A DNA stretch of 64,000 bases from JAEUMW01 sp963734295. Its GTDB lineage: Bacteria > Pseudomonadota > Gammaproteobacteria > Burkholderiales > JAEUMW01. The translations under genes were made by a program, and so were the position numbers. The stretch lies in the NCBI GenBank assembly GCA_963734295.1, contig CAVTGS010000023.1, positions 1-64,000 on the forward strand, read 5' to 3'. The notes under the pieces were generated by a model that was given only the letters and a program-made list of their open reading frames with translations, did not search any database and was not told where the DNA came from. Position 1 is the first letter of the stretch, and the number at the start of each line of letters is the position of its first letter. Below, in pieces: positions 55,698 through 64,000 of the stretch.

Positions 55698-56691
55698 ATG
55701 GACCGATCCGACGCCGCGCCCTACTCCGGGCTCACCCCCGACTTTCTCCTCGACGCAGTGGAGAGCATTGGTCTCAAACCCGATGGCCGCCTGCTCGCGC
55801 TGAACAGCTACGAGAACCGCGTCTATCAGATCGGCGTCGAGGACGGCGCACCGGTCGTTGCGAAGTTCTATCGGCCGGAGCGCTGGTCGGACGCCCAGAT
55901 CCTCGAGGAGCACGCGTTCGTGCTCGAGCTCGCCGAGCGCGAGCTTCCGGTGGTGGCGCCGCAGACGCTGGCAGGCGGCGCCGACGCTGCACGCCTTCGC
56001 GGGCTTCCGCTTCGCGGTCTATCCCCGCCGCGGCGGCCGCGCTCCCGAGCTCGACGACCCCGACACGCTCGAATGGATGGGTCGCTTCATCGGGCGCATC
56101 CACGCGGTGGGTGCAACGCGAGCCTTCGCGCAGCGTCCCGCGCTCGACATCGCGACCTTCGGCGAGGAGCCGCGCGAATACCTGCTCGCCCACGGCTTCA
56201 TTCCCGACGATCTCATGCCGGCCTGGTCGAGCGTCGTCGCCCAAGCGCTCGATGGCGTGCGCCGCGGCTTCGACCGGGCGGGGGATGTCCGGACGCTGCG
56301 CCTGCACGGCGACTGCCACGCCGGCAACGTGCTCTGGACCGACGACGGCCCGCACTTCGTGGACTTCGACGACTGCCGCACGGGCCCTGCGGTGCAGGAT
56401 CTCTGGATGCTGCTGTCCGGCGATCGACCGGACATGACGCGGCAGCTTCTGGATGTGCTCGCCGGCTACGAGGACTTCTTCGACTTCGATCCGCGCGAGC
56501 TGCACCTGGTCGAGCCGCTGCGCACGCTGCGGCTCATCCACTACTCGGCCTGGCTGGCGCGACGCTGGGACGACCCGGCCTTTCCTGCGGCGTTCCCCTG
56601 GTTCAACACCCAGCGCTACTGGCAGGACCGCATCCTCGAGCTGCGCGAGCAGATCGCGCTGATGGACGAGCCGCCGCTTTCGGTCGTCTGA
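55698..56691 (+). CDS. srkA: Stress response kinase A (RdoA/SrkA; one frame break)
   Basis: About 330 residues after bridging a break near 55978. ENRVYQIGVEDGAPVVAKFY is the N-lobe with its Lys. LRLHGDCHAGNVLWTDDGP is the catalytic loop (HGDCHAGN), FVDFDDCRTGPAVQDLWMLL the metal-binding DFD. The end FNTQRYWQDRILELREQ is typical. SrkA is a Ser/Thr kinase of the choline-kinase fold that limits stress-induced death. Convergent with the outer-membrane protein gene. Confidence 0.9.
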
Positions 56692-56722
56692 CGCGCATCG
56701 CCCCAGTCAGCTCCGGGGTAGC

Positions 56723-57691
56723 TCACCAGATCTTGCTGATCCCGGCTACCGCCGTCCAATCGGCGGTAAGCTGGGTGCCGTTTACGCGCTGGTAAATCGG
56801 CAGCTGCACGAAACCGTAGATAAAAAGATTCTTGACCACGGTGATATTCAAACCTGGGCTCGCGAATACCTGGCTGCTGCCCGAATCCTCCGGCTCGGCC
56901 TGGAGACCGCTGTCCCGCCACTTGAAGAGCGCGTTGACCTGGAGCAGCAAGGCGACGTCGGATGCAACCGGGTATGAGAGGCCCGCATTCAAGGCGCACT
57001 GTGCACCGGGCCGGAAATCGTCGCGGCTGTTGAGCGGCGTCTGAACCGTCGCCGAAGCGAAGTACCCCAGGATCGATGTGCCAAACCAGCCGTTGAAGTA
57101 GGTGCCCGCGATCAACTGCGTGGTGCCGGTTCCGGGCGCCAGCGTGCGTTCCGCGCGTTCTCCCTCCCGGTTGACCTCATCGAACGAACCCGTCGGGAGC
57201 GTAAGGCCGAGCCGGAAGCCGAGCGCGGATCCGTCTGGACGGTTGATCTGGTAACGACCGATCAACTTCACGTCGCCGAAGCCATCGAAGCTCCAGTTTT
57301 CGGGTACCTGACCTTCGACCGGATCGTTGAAGACGTGTTGGTGCGATCGACTCACGTAAGGCACCAGCACCGACACGCCCCAGTTCGGAGACCACGAATA
57401 GTCGAGGGTCGCGACGAGATTGCGATTGATCGTGCCGATCTCGTCGTGGGTGTCCGGTATTCCCGACGGGCCGACCTTGTGGCGGCCTGACCGCAGGACG
57501 TTCTGATCCACGTAGTCGCCCCGCAGATCGAGACGGAATCCGGGTTCGACGCGGATGCCGAGCGCATCGTAGGTCGTGGCGATGGTGCAGAAGGCCGAAC
57601 CGCAGCTCGCGGCTGCCGGTTCGACCGTCCACAACAGGGCAGCGCAGTGCTCCGCACCGGCCAGGCGGCGTCGTGCGTGCATGAAGGTCAT
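56723..57691 (-). CDS. Outer-membrane beta-barrel protein, MetA-phenol/transporter-like
   Basis: About 322 residues. The start at 57691 or 57682 gives a short basic leader and a moderately hydrophobic region ending AAASCGSAFC; a frame error in the leader is possible because it is weakly hydrophobic. The mature barrel starts TIATTYDALGIRVEPGFRLD, with strands such as RRNLVATLDYSWSPNWGVSV-like and GFGDVKLIGRYQINRP, and ends GISKIW, an aromatic C-terminus. Resembles transporter/porin proteins of the meta-pathway phenol-degradation type. Substrate unknown. Confidence 0.75.
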   Translation of the reverse strand: MTFMHARRRLAGAEHCAALLWTVEPAAASCGSAFCTIATTYDALGIRVEPGFRLDLRGDYVDQNVLRSGRHKVGPSGIPDTHDEIGTINRNLVATLDYSWSPNWGVSVLVPYVSRSHQHVFNDPVEGQVPENWSFDGFGDVKLIGRYQINRPDGSALGFRLGLTLPTGSFDEVNREGERAERTLAPGTGTTQLIAGTYFNGWFGTSILGYFASATVQTPLNSRDDFRPGAQCALNAGLSYPVASDVALLLQVNALFKWRDSGLQAEPEDSGSSQVFASPGLNITVVKNLFIYGFVQLPIYQRVNGTQLTADWTAVAGISKIW

Positions 57692-57844
57692 CTTACTTTC
57701 GAAAATCGGGTACGCCGGTCTCCTGGCGTATGGCTGCAGCGTAATTGTAGAAGCGCGGGCGCGCACGCAGCTGCGGCAATTTGCCGCACCTCGTGCGCGC
57801 GCGACCCAGTCGAGCGTCTTTCGGAGCGCCGGCCCAAGTAAGAT

Positions 57845-59149
57845 ATGGCCATGGATCTTTCTCCAGCCGGAATGCCGGTTGGACGTGATTCCGTCGGACG
57901 CCTCCGCGCAGAATCTCGCGCGCCTGCTGCAACTGCGGTGGATCGCGATCGCCGGTCAGACGCTCACGATCGCCGTCGTGCATTTCGGCCTCGGCCTGCG
58001 CCCTCCCGCTCGGCCCGGTCGCCGCGTCGTCGCTGCGCTCGCGCTGTGGAATGCGGTGAGCTGGCGGCACGTTCGCACCCGCGAGACGCTGGCAACGGCG
58101 AGTTGATCACGCAGATTGTCGTCGATGTCGCAGCGCTGTCCGGCGTGTTGTACTTTTCCGGTGGGTCGACCAATCCTTTCGTGTCCTTCTACCTGCTGCC
58201 GCTCTTCATCGCGGCGACGCTGCTGCCTCCGACCTACACGTGGACGGTCGCAGCGCTGACCGGCGCCTGCTACACGTTTCTGCTCTTCTGGTACGTTCCG
58301 TTGCCGATGGCCCACGAGCACGGCAACGATTTCTCTCTGCACGTCTTCGGCATGTGGCTCAACTTCGTGCTGAGCGCGACGCTCATCGCGTGGTTCGTGG
58401 TGCAGATGGCGGTCTCGATCCGCGACCGGGATCGGCGCTTGGCGGAGGCACACGAGCGGGTGTTGCGGGACGAGAAAGTGGTCGCTCTCGGCACCCTCGC
58501 TGCCGGGGCAGCCCATGAGCTCGGCACCCCGCTTTCCACCATTGCCGTGCTGGCGCGCGAGCTGGAAGCGGATTGCTGCGAGCCTGCCCAGCGCGAAGAT
58601 CTTGCGGTGCTGCGTGCGCAGGTGGATCAGTGCAAGCGCATCATCAGCGATCTGCTCACCGCTGCCGGACGGGCGCGCGCCGAGGATGCGCATTCCCAGC
58701 CGATCGATTGCTTCTTGCAGCACATCGTCGAGCAATGGCGGGCAATGCGGCCGGGCGCGCTGCTGCGCCTGCGACTGGAGGGCGCGACGCCACCGCCGGT
58801 AATCGCCGGGGAGAAAACGCTCGCGCAGGCCTTCGTGAGCCTGCTCAACAACGCGTTCGACGCGTCGCCCTCGGGCATCGAGCTCGATGGAAGCTGGACT
58901 GAAGAGCGCATGACGCTCGAGATCCGGGATCGCGGTAGCGGCATCGACGCCGCGACGGCGCGGCGGGTGGGCGAACCTTTTTTCAGCACCAAAGCGCCCA
59001 GCGAGGGATGCGGACTCGGCGTTTTCCTCGCCCGCGCCGCCATCGAGCGGCTGGGCGGCAAGCTCGAGCTCGGCAATCGTGATGGCGGCGGTGCGGCCAC
59101 CCGGATCGTGCTACCCCTGAGAATGCTGCTGACGGAGCGCATCGAGTGA
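57845..59149 (+). CDS. regB: RegB/PrrB-type redox sensor histidine kinase (frame-broken N-terminus)
   Basis: About 435 residues. Breaks near 57885, 58000 and 58095 scramble the first TM helices; other frames supply LDVIPSDASAQNLARLLQLR then WIAIAGQTLTIAVVHFGLGL, and ALWNAVSWRHVRTRET, as expected. From there on, GELITQIVVDVAALSGVLYF and GGSTNPFVSFYLLPL are intact; GGSTNPF fits the quinone-binding GGxxNPF motif of RegB. The H-box is AGAAHELGTPLSTIAVLARE, and G-boxes DRGSGI and GCGLGVFLARAAIERLGG complete the kinase. RegB senses redox state through quinone and cysteine. The stop overlaps the regulator start. Confidence 0.85.
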   Translation: MAMDLSPAGMPVGRDSVGRLRAESRAPAATAVDRDRRSDAHDRRRAFRPRPAPSRSARSPRRRCARAVECGELAARSHPRDAGNGELITQIVVDVAALSGVLYFSGGSTNPFVSFYLLPLFIAATLLPPTYTWTVAALTGACYTFLLFWYVPLPMAHEHGNDFSLHVFGMWLNFVLSATLIAWFVVQMAVSIRDRDRRLAEAHERVLRDEKVVALGTLAAGAAHELGTPLSTIAVLARELEADCCEPAQREDLAVLRAQVDQCKRIISDLLTAAGRARAEDAHSQPIDCFLQHIVEQWRAMRPGALLRLRLEGATPPPVIAGEKTLAQAFVSLLNNAFDASPSGIELDGSWTEERMTLEIRDRGSGIDAATARRVGEPFFSTKAPSEGCGLGVFLARAAIERLGGKLELGNRDGGGAATRIVLPLRMLLTERIE

Positions 59150-59695
59150 GCGATGGGCGACCCGTCCTGCCGCGCCTGCTGGTCGTGGACGACGACGAAA
59201 CGTTCGGGCACGTGCTCGGGCGTGCGCTCGAGCGGCGCGGCTTTGCGGTCGAGATTGCGAGCGGGTTCGCCGAGGCGCTGGCCCGCGCCGCTCAGGCGCC
59301 ACCCAGCTTCGCGGTCGTGGACTTAAGCCTGCCCGACGCCTCGGGGCTCGCGCTCATCCCGGCGCTGAGAAGGCTCGACGCGAGGGTGAGGATCGTGGTG
59401 CTGACCGGCTACGCGAGCATCGCCACCGCCGTCGAGGCGATCAAGCTCGGCGCCGTCCACTACCTCGCGAAGCCAGCCGACGCTGACGACGTGGTCGCCG
59501 CGCTCGGGCGGGTCACCGGCGATCCCGAGACCAAGGTGGCTCGGCGGCCGCCGTCGGTGGGCCGCCTCGCGTGGGAGCATATCCATCGTGTCCTGGCCGA
59601 GCACGGAGGCAACGTCTCGGCCACCGCACGCGCTCTTGGGCATGCACCGCCGCACCCTCCAACGCAAGCTGGCGAAGCGCCCGGTCCGGCATTGA
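59146..59695 (+). CDS. regA: RegA/PrrA-type response regulator (one frame break)
   Basis: About 183 residues after removing an extra G near 59640, matching the ~180-residue family size. The receiver has LLVVDDDETFGHVLGRALER, phospho-Asp in FAVVDLSLPDASGLALI, Thr in VVLTGYAS and Lys in HYLAKPADADD. The C-terminal Fis-type helix-turn-helix reads LAEHGGNVSATARALGMHRR then TLQRKLAKRP, a RegA hallmark. It likely controls aerobic/anaerobic energy genes. GTGA overlap with regB. Confidence 0.87.
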
Positions 59696-59852
59696 GCTGG
59701 CTGCGCTCTTGTCTGGCTGCGGATCGCTTGAGGGACGCCCCAGCCTCCGCAGTGCAGCACGACCATCGCTTGAATCCCTGCCAAGGGAAGCGCACGATCT
59801 TGCTTTGCGATTGTTCTATGTTCGCCGTCAGCGATCGACAAGGAGGAGCGAG

Positions 59853-60659
59853 ATGCAAACCTCAATTTCCCAATTCGACCGTAGACCGTTGCTTCCCGAC
59901 GTGGCGCACGTCGAGGCGTCGCGTCCCCTCGTGTGGCTCAAGCGGGGCCTCCACGACTTGGCTGCCCACCCGGGCCCGAGCCTCGCGCATGGACTCACGC
60001 TGGTGGTGCTAGGTAGCGTGATCCTGGTGGTGTGCAGCACCCACGTCGCGCTGGTCGCCGCGGCCGTGTCCGGGTTTCTTCTGGTGGGACCCGTCTTCGG
60101 TGCGGCGTTCTACGAGCTGTCGCGGTTGCGCGGTGCCGGTGAGCCCGTTTCGTTCGACGCGTCGCTCGAGGGCGCGTTCAGGAACGGGCGTTCGCTTCTG
60201 TACCTGGGACTCGTGCTCGCCGTGCTCGCGGTTGCCTGGGTGTGGCTCTCGGGGCTCTTGTTCGAGCGCGCCTTCGGCGGTCGTCTGCCGTCGATCGCCG
60301 ACAGCTCGTACCAGGTGCTCTCCGATGGCAACTACGGCAGGTTTTTCCTCACGTACATGACGACGGGGGCGGTGTTCGCTATCGTGGCCTTCGCAGTCGC
60401 AGCGGTTGCCGCGCCGATGATCTTCGACGGCTGGGCCGACACGAAAACGGCGATGTTGACGAGCATCAAGGCGGTCATCGCCAATCCCGGCGCGATGGCG
60501 CTCTGGGCCGTGATCATCGCAGTGCTCACGGCGATCGGATTCGCGACGTTCATGCTCGGGCTCGTGATCATCCTGCCCCTGCTGGGACACGCGACGTGGC
60601 ATGCCTACCGCGATCTCGTGCACGGCAGCTACACGCCGTGGGAGTGGGAGGACATTTGA
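59853..60659 (+). CDS. DUF2189 membrane protein
   Basis: 268 residues, AAGGAGG eight bases before the ATG. Starts with a soluble stretch (RPLLPDVAHVEASRPLVWLK), then about six TM helices: GLTLVVLGSVILVVCSTHVA, AAAVSGFLLVGPVFGAAFYE, LYLGLVLAVLAVAWVWLSGL and others, ending GHATWHAYRDLVHGSYTPWE. This matches DUF2189, integral membrane proteins of unknown function common in proteobacteria and often found near respiratory genes. Confidence 0.86.
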   Translation: MQTSISQFDRRPLLPDVAHVEASRPLVWLKRGLHDLAAHPGPSLAHGLTLVVLGSVILVVCSTHVALVAAAVSGFLLVGPVFGAAFYELSRLRGAGEPVSFDASLEGAFRNGRSLLYLGLVLAVLAVAWVWLSGLLFERAFGGRLPSIADSSYQVLSDGNYGRFFLTYMTTGAVFAIVAFAVAAVAAPMIFDGWADTKTAMLTSIKAVIANPGAMALWAVIIAVLTAIGFATFMLGLVIILPLLGHATWHAYRDLVHGSYTPWEWEDI

Positions 60660-60692
60660 GCGCTCCCGCTGCGCTCGAACGAACGACGAGGG

Positions 60693-60707
60693 GCTGAACG
60701 CTTCAGC
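60693..60707. terminator. Hairpin between convergent genes
   Basis: GCTGAA, CGC, TTCAGC form a perfect six-pair stem between the DUF2189 stop and the cysK stop. There is no T tract on either side. Confidence 0.3.
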
Positions 60708-60740
60708 GGGCGGCACCCTGTGTAGCGTGTTTGCCCGTCT

Positions 60741-61674
<934 letters not shown>

Positions 61675-61697
61675 CTTTCTCTCCTTTTGATTTCGGT

Positions 61698-62853
61698 CTA
61701 AAGCGCACACAGCCGCTCGGCCGCCCGCGACAGCGTCTCCTCGGACTTGGCGAAGCAGAAGCGCAGCACCCGATTGTCTTCGCCCTTCGCATAGAACGCC
61801 GACACCGGAATCGAGGCGACGCCGATGTCGCGGGTCAGGCGCTCCGCGAGCACCCCGTCCCCTTCGTCGGAAATGCGCCCGTAGCGCGCGAGCTGGAAAT
61901 AGGTGCCGCGGCATGGCAGCAGCTCGAATCGCGAATCGGCGATCGCGCGCCGGAAGAAGTCGCGCTTCGCTTGGTAGAACTGCGCAAGGTCTGCGTACCA
62001 GTCCTTGTTCTGCATGAAGTCGGCGAGCGCGAGCTGCGACGGCGTGTGCACGCAGAATACGACGAACTGGTGCGCCTTGCGGAACTCGGCCATCAGCGCC
62101 CGCGGCGCGAGACAGTACGCGATCTTCCAGCCGGTGACGTGATAGCTCTTGCCGAAGCTCGACACGACGAAGCTGCGCTCCGCCAGCCCCGGATAGCGCG
62201 CCACGCTCTCGTGACGGCAGCCGTCGAACACCATGTGCTCGTAGACTTCGTCGCTCACGACGATGATATCGGTGTCGCGCACGATCGCTTCCAGCTCGGC
62301 GAGATCCTGCGCCGAGAGCGTGCTGCCGCTCGGGTTGTGCGGCGAGTTGATGACGATCATCCGCGTGCGCGGCGTCACGAGCCGGCGCACCTCGGCCCAG
62401 TCGGGGCGGTAATCGGGAAACGAGAGCCGCGCGTAGACCGGTGTGCCGCCGTTCAGGAGGATCGACGGCACGTAGCTGTCGTACACCGGCTCGAACACGA
62501 TCACCTCGTCGCCCGGGCGCACTGCACACGCGATCGCGGTGAAGATCGCCTGCGTCGCGCCGGCGGTCACCGTGATCTCGCTCTCCACGTCGTAGCTTGC
62601 GCCGTACAAGCATCGCGACCTTCTCCGCGATCGCCTCGCGCAGCGGCAGCGCACCGGCCATCGGAGCATACTGGTTGTGGCCGGCGTTCATGTGCTTCGT
62701 CACCGCGTCGAGGAGTGCCTGCGGCGCCGCGAATTCCGGAAAACCCTGCGAGAGATTGATCGCGCCGGTGTCCTGCGCCAGGCGCGACATCACCGTGAAG
62801 ATGGTGGTGCCGACGTGGGGAAGGCGGGAATCTATGGCACGCGGATAGTTCAC
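61698..62853 (-). CDS. Methionine aminotransferase, YbdL-like (one frame break)
   Basis: About 385 residues after bridging a break near 62605. Opens NYPRAIDSRLPHVGTTIFTV then SRLAQDTGAINLSQGFPEF, very like YbdL. The PLP Lys is in VVSSFGKSYHVTGWKIAYCL, NSPHNPSGS binds cofactor, and SDEVYEHMVF holds the Asp-Tyr pair. It is a fold-type I aminotransferase preferring methionine and aromatic residues. The GTG start overlaps the stop of the HTH gene (GTGA), with GGAAGG upstream. Confidence 0.9.
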
Positions 62854-63158
62854 GCGACCTTCCGAGCCGGCGCCCGCTTCACCTTCATCTCCACCCGCAT
62901 GCCGGCGTGAGCGAGCATGTTCACCAGGGCGTCGAGACTGAACTCTCCGATCTTACCCTTGAGCAGTTGATTCAACCGCGGCTGCGTGATGCCAAGCAAG
63001 CTCGCTGCACGTTGCTGTGTCAGGCCACGCTCCGTCACGATTTTTTCAACCTGAAGCATCAGGACGGAACGGAGGGCGAGGTTCTGTCCTTCCTCTTCAC
63101 CGAAGCCCAGATCAGCAAACACGTTGCCCCTACCCTTCTCAATCTTCGATTCACTCAC
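62850..63158 (-). CDS. XRE-family HTH protein, HigA-like antitoxin
   Basis: 102 residues. The helix-turn-helix reads VEKIVTERGLTQQRAASLLG then ITQPRLNQLLKGKIGEFSLD, the HigA/HTH_37 pattern of antitoxins that follow a Gp49/RelE-type toxin. Its start overlaps the toxin stop by eight bases and its stop overlaps the aminotransferase start. It is intact, while the toxin partner is not. Confidence 0.85.
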   Translation of the reverse strand: MSESKIEKGRGNVFADLGFGEEEGQNLALRSVLMLQVEKIVTERGLTQQRAASLLGITQPRLNQLLKGKIGEFSLDALVNMLAHAGMRVEMKVKRAPARKVA

Positions 63159-63350
63159 GACCTTTCCTTTCTGCGATCAAGTCACGGTACCGCCGTGTCG
63201 CCAAGTCAATGTCAGCCTTCGGGGTGCGCTGGGTCTTCTTAACGAAGGCGTGGAGCACATACACCGCTTCTGGGAACTGCGCCACGTACATTACCCGGTA
63301 TGCATTCTCGGCGTGGAGGCGGATTTCCCGCACTCCAGGACCGATCGCCG
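63151..63350 (-). pseudogene. N-terminally truncated HigB/RelE-like toxin
   Basis: The last ~66 residues of a phage Gp49/HigB-type toxin survive: LPAIGPGVREIRLHAENAYR, VMYVAQFPEAVYVLHAFVKK, then TQRTPKADIDLATRRY. The usual first ~40 residues (ending DWKP before the PAIG-like block) are replaced by the TIR gene, and no in-frame start with a ribosome site exists upstream except a GTG inside the conserved core at 63333. Either a recombination event or an assembly join beheaded it. Confidence 0.7.
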
Positions 63351-64000
63351 GCAGGGGCGTATTGGAGCCTTCCGATGTAGCTATCGAGCTCGTAACCGAG
63401 GGCTCCGGTATAGGCCACCCGCACCGGCAGGATCTTCGGTCGCTGAGTGTCCTTGAACACTTGATGGGCGTGGCGAAGGTACGCTAGCACCATCTCGGAC
63501 GAAACTGAGTCCTCCGACAGAATCACGAGCAGATAGTCGGCCCACCTAATACGTCGATCGATCTCATCCGCCCAGTCGACACCGAGCGGCATGTCGATAT
63601 CGATGAACACGTCATTGCCTGCCGCACGCAGGCGCTCGACGAGGAAACTGGCTAGCTTGGCGTCGACCTCGGCCCTCCGTCGATAGGAAACCACGAATCG
63701 CGGTGGTCGGCCGGAAAGGGCTGTCGCCCCTTTCTCCAACTCACCCTCACGCCGGGGCTGCAGGAAGGCGGCAACCTGGTCTGCTAATCGCGCCAACGCG
63801 CGACCCTGATCCTTTAGGGTGAGGTTAGTTAGGGGTTTGTCCGGGTCATGTGCCGCCCGAATGCCTGCGAGGGGCGTCTGCTTCCAGTCACAACGTTCGA
63901 CGCAGGTCCAGGCCAGATCCAGGGTGCCGCTTCGTGCCCGCTCGACCAACCGCGGAAGTTCGTCATGCATGCGCATCTCGGAGGCGAGATAGGCCGGGCT
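63239..64000 (-). CDS. Tandem TIR-domain protein, cut by the window edge and 3' truncated
   Basis: The frame is open through the right edge (SPAYLASEMRMHDELPRLVE precedes the first in-window ATG). The visible part holds the end of one TIR domain (LDLAWTCVERCDWKQTPLAG, IRAAHDPDKPLTNL) and a complete second one: RFVVSYRRRAEVDAKLASFL, NDVFIDIDMPLGVDWADEID, DYLLVILSEDSVSSEMVLAY, KILPVRVAYTGALGYELDSY. The Glu in SSEMV sits at the usual catalytic NADase position (inference). After IGRLQYAP homology stops and out-of-frame toxin sequence is read to 63239. Such tandem TIR proteins usually continue into STAND-type ATPase or repeat domains in defence systems. Confidence 0.75.
   Translation of the reverse strand, partial: SPAYLASEMRMHDELPRLVERARSGTLDLAWTCVERCDWKQTPLAGIRAAHDPDKPLTNLTLKDQGRALARLADQVAAFLQPRREGELEKGATALSGRPPRFVVSYRRRAEVDAKLASFLVERLRAAGNDVFIDIDMPLGVDWADEIDRRIRWADYLLVILSEDSVSSEMVLAYLRHAHQVFKDTQRPKILPVRVAYTGALGYELDSYIGRLQYAPAGDRSWSAGNPPPRRECIPGNVRGAVPRSGVCAPRLR

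Noticed and set aside
57576..58106. A separate gene upstream of the RegB-type kinase
   Set aside because: Its latter half is the kinase's own N-terminal membrane part in a shifted frame; the first part is antisense to the outer-membrane protein gene.

Overview
The window reads as a high-GC betaproteobacterial chromosome segment, probably Burkholderiales or a close relative. This is judged from coding style, tight ATGA/GTGA overlaps and gene families: DUF3141 next to a MaoC-phosphotransacetylase fusion, a RegB/RegA-type redox pair, CstA with YbdD, and large catabolic operons with DUF1302, DUF1329 and a MalT-like LuxR regulator. No rRNA, tRNA, CRISPR array or intact insertion sequence was seen. 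Roughly thirty single- or double-base frame breaks occur in sixteen otherwise well-conserved genes. They look like assembly or sequencing indels rather than decay, so these genes are given as one full-length CDS with the breaks noted.

Layout. 1-7252: a DUF4105 protein (cut by the left edge), an SDR, a CPA1-type antiporter, two small lipoproteins and a Trp/Gly/Pro-rich envelope protein. 7522-11229: a DUF3141 alpha/beta hydrolase and a MaoC-phosphotransacetylase fusion. 26645 down to 11548, all on the minus strand: a TfdB-like FAD monooxygenase, a MalT/LuxR-type regulator, a thiolase-like protein lacking its nucleophile, a DUF1302 barrel, DUF1329, a YCF48 propeller, a quinone-reductase-like enzyme, an MMPL/RND permease and a universal-stress/hemerythrin fusion. 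26646-29171: a scarred intergenic zone with three copies of a ~60 bp repeat, a relic of an acyl-CoA dehydrogenase, an SDR and a small conserved protein.

29172-48531, all on the plus strand: a two-subunit molybdenum enzyme closely resembling pyrogallol-phloroglucinol transhydroxylase, a CoA ligase, two extradiol (VOC) dioxygenases around an FAH-family hydrolase, then a beta-oxidation set (hydroxyacyl-CoA dehydrogenase/enoyl-CoA hydratase, thiolase, hotdog thioesterase-like protein, acyl-CoA dehydrogenase, dienoyl-CoA-reductase-like SDR) and a full electron path (EtfB, EtfA, ETF-quinone oxidoreductase). 48637-62853: housekeeping and regulation (CstA/YbdD, an OmpR/EnvZ-type pair opposite a Spy/CpxP-like lipoprotein, SrkA kinase, an outer-membrane protein, RegB/RegA, DUF2189, CysK, methionine aminotransferase). 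62850-64000: a HigA-like antitoxin, a headless HigB-like toxin and a tandem-TIR protein cut by the right edge.

Working model (inference): a hydrophobic or polyphenolic compound crosses the envelope through the DUF1302/DUF1329/YCF48/MMPL module and is hydroxylated by the FAD monooxygenase. The molybdenum enzyme may then reposition ring hydroxyls before extradiol cleavage, FAH-type hydrolysis, CoA activation and beta-oxidation, with electrons leaving through ETF to quinone. The combination of an anaerobe-type transhydroxylase homologue with oxygen-dependent ring cleavage is the most interesting feature of the window.
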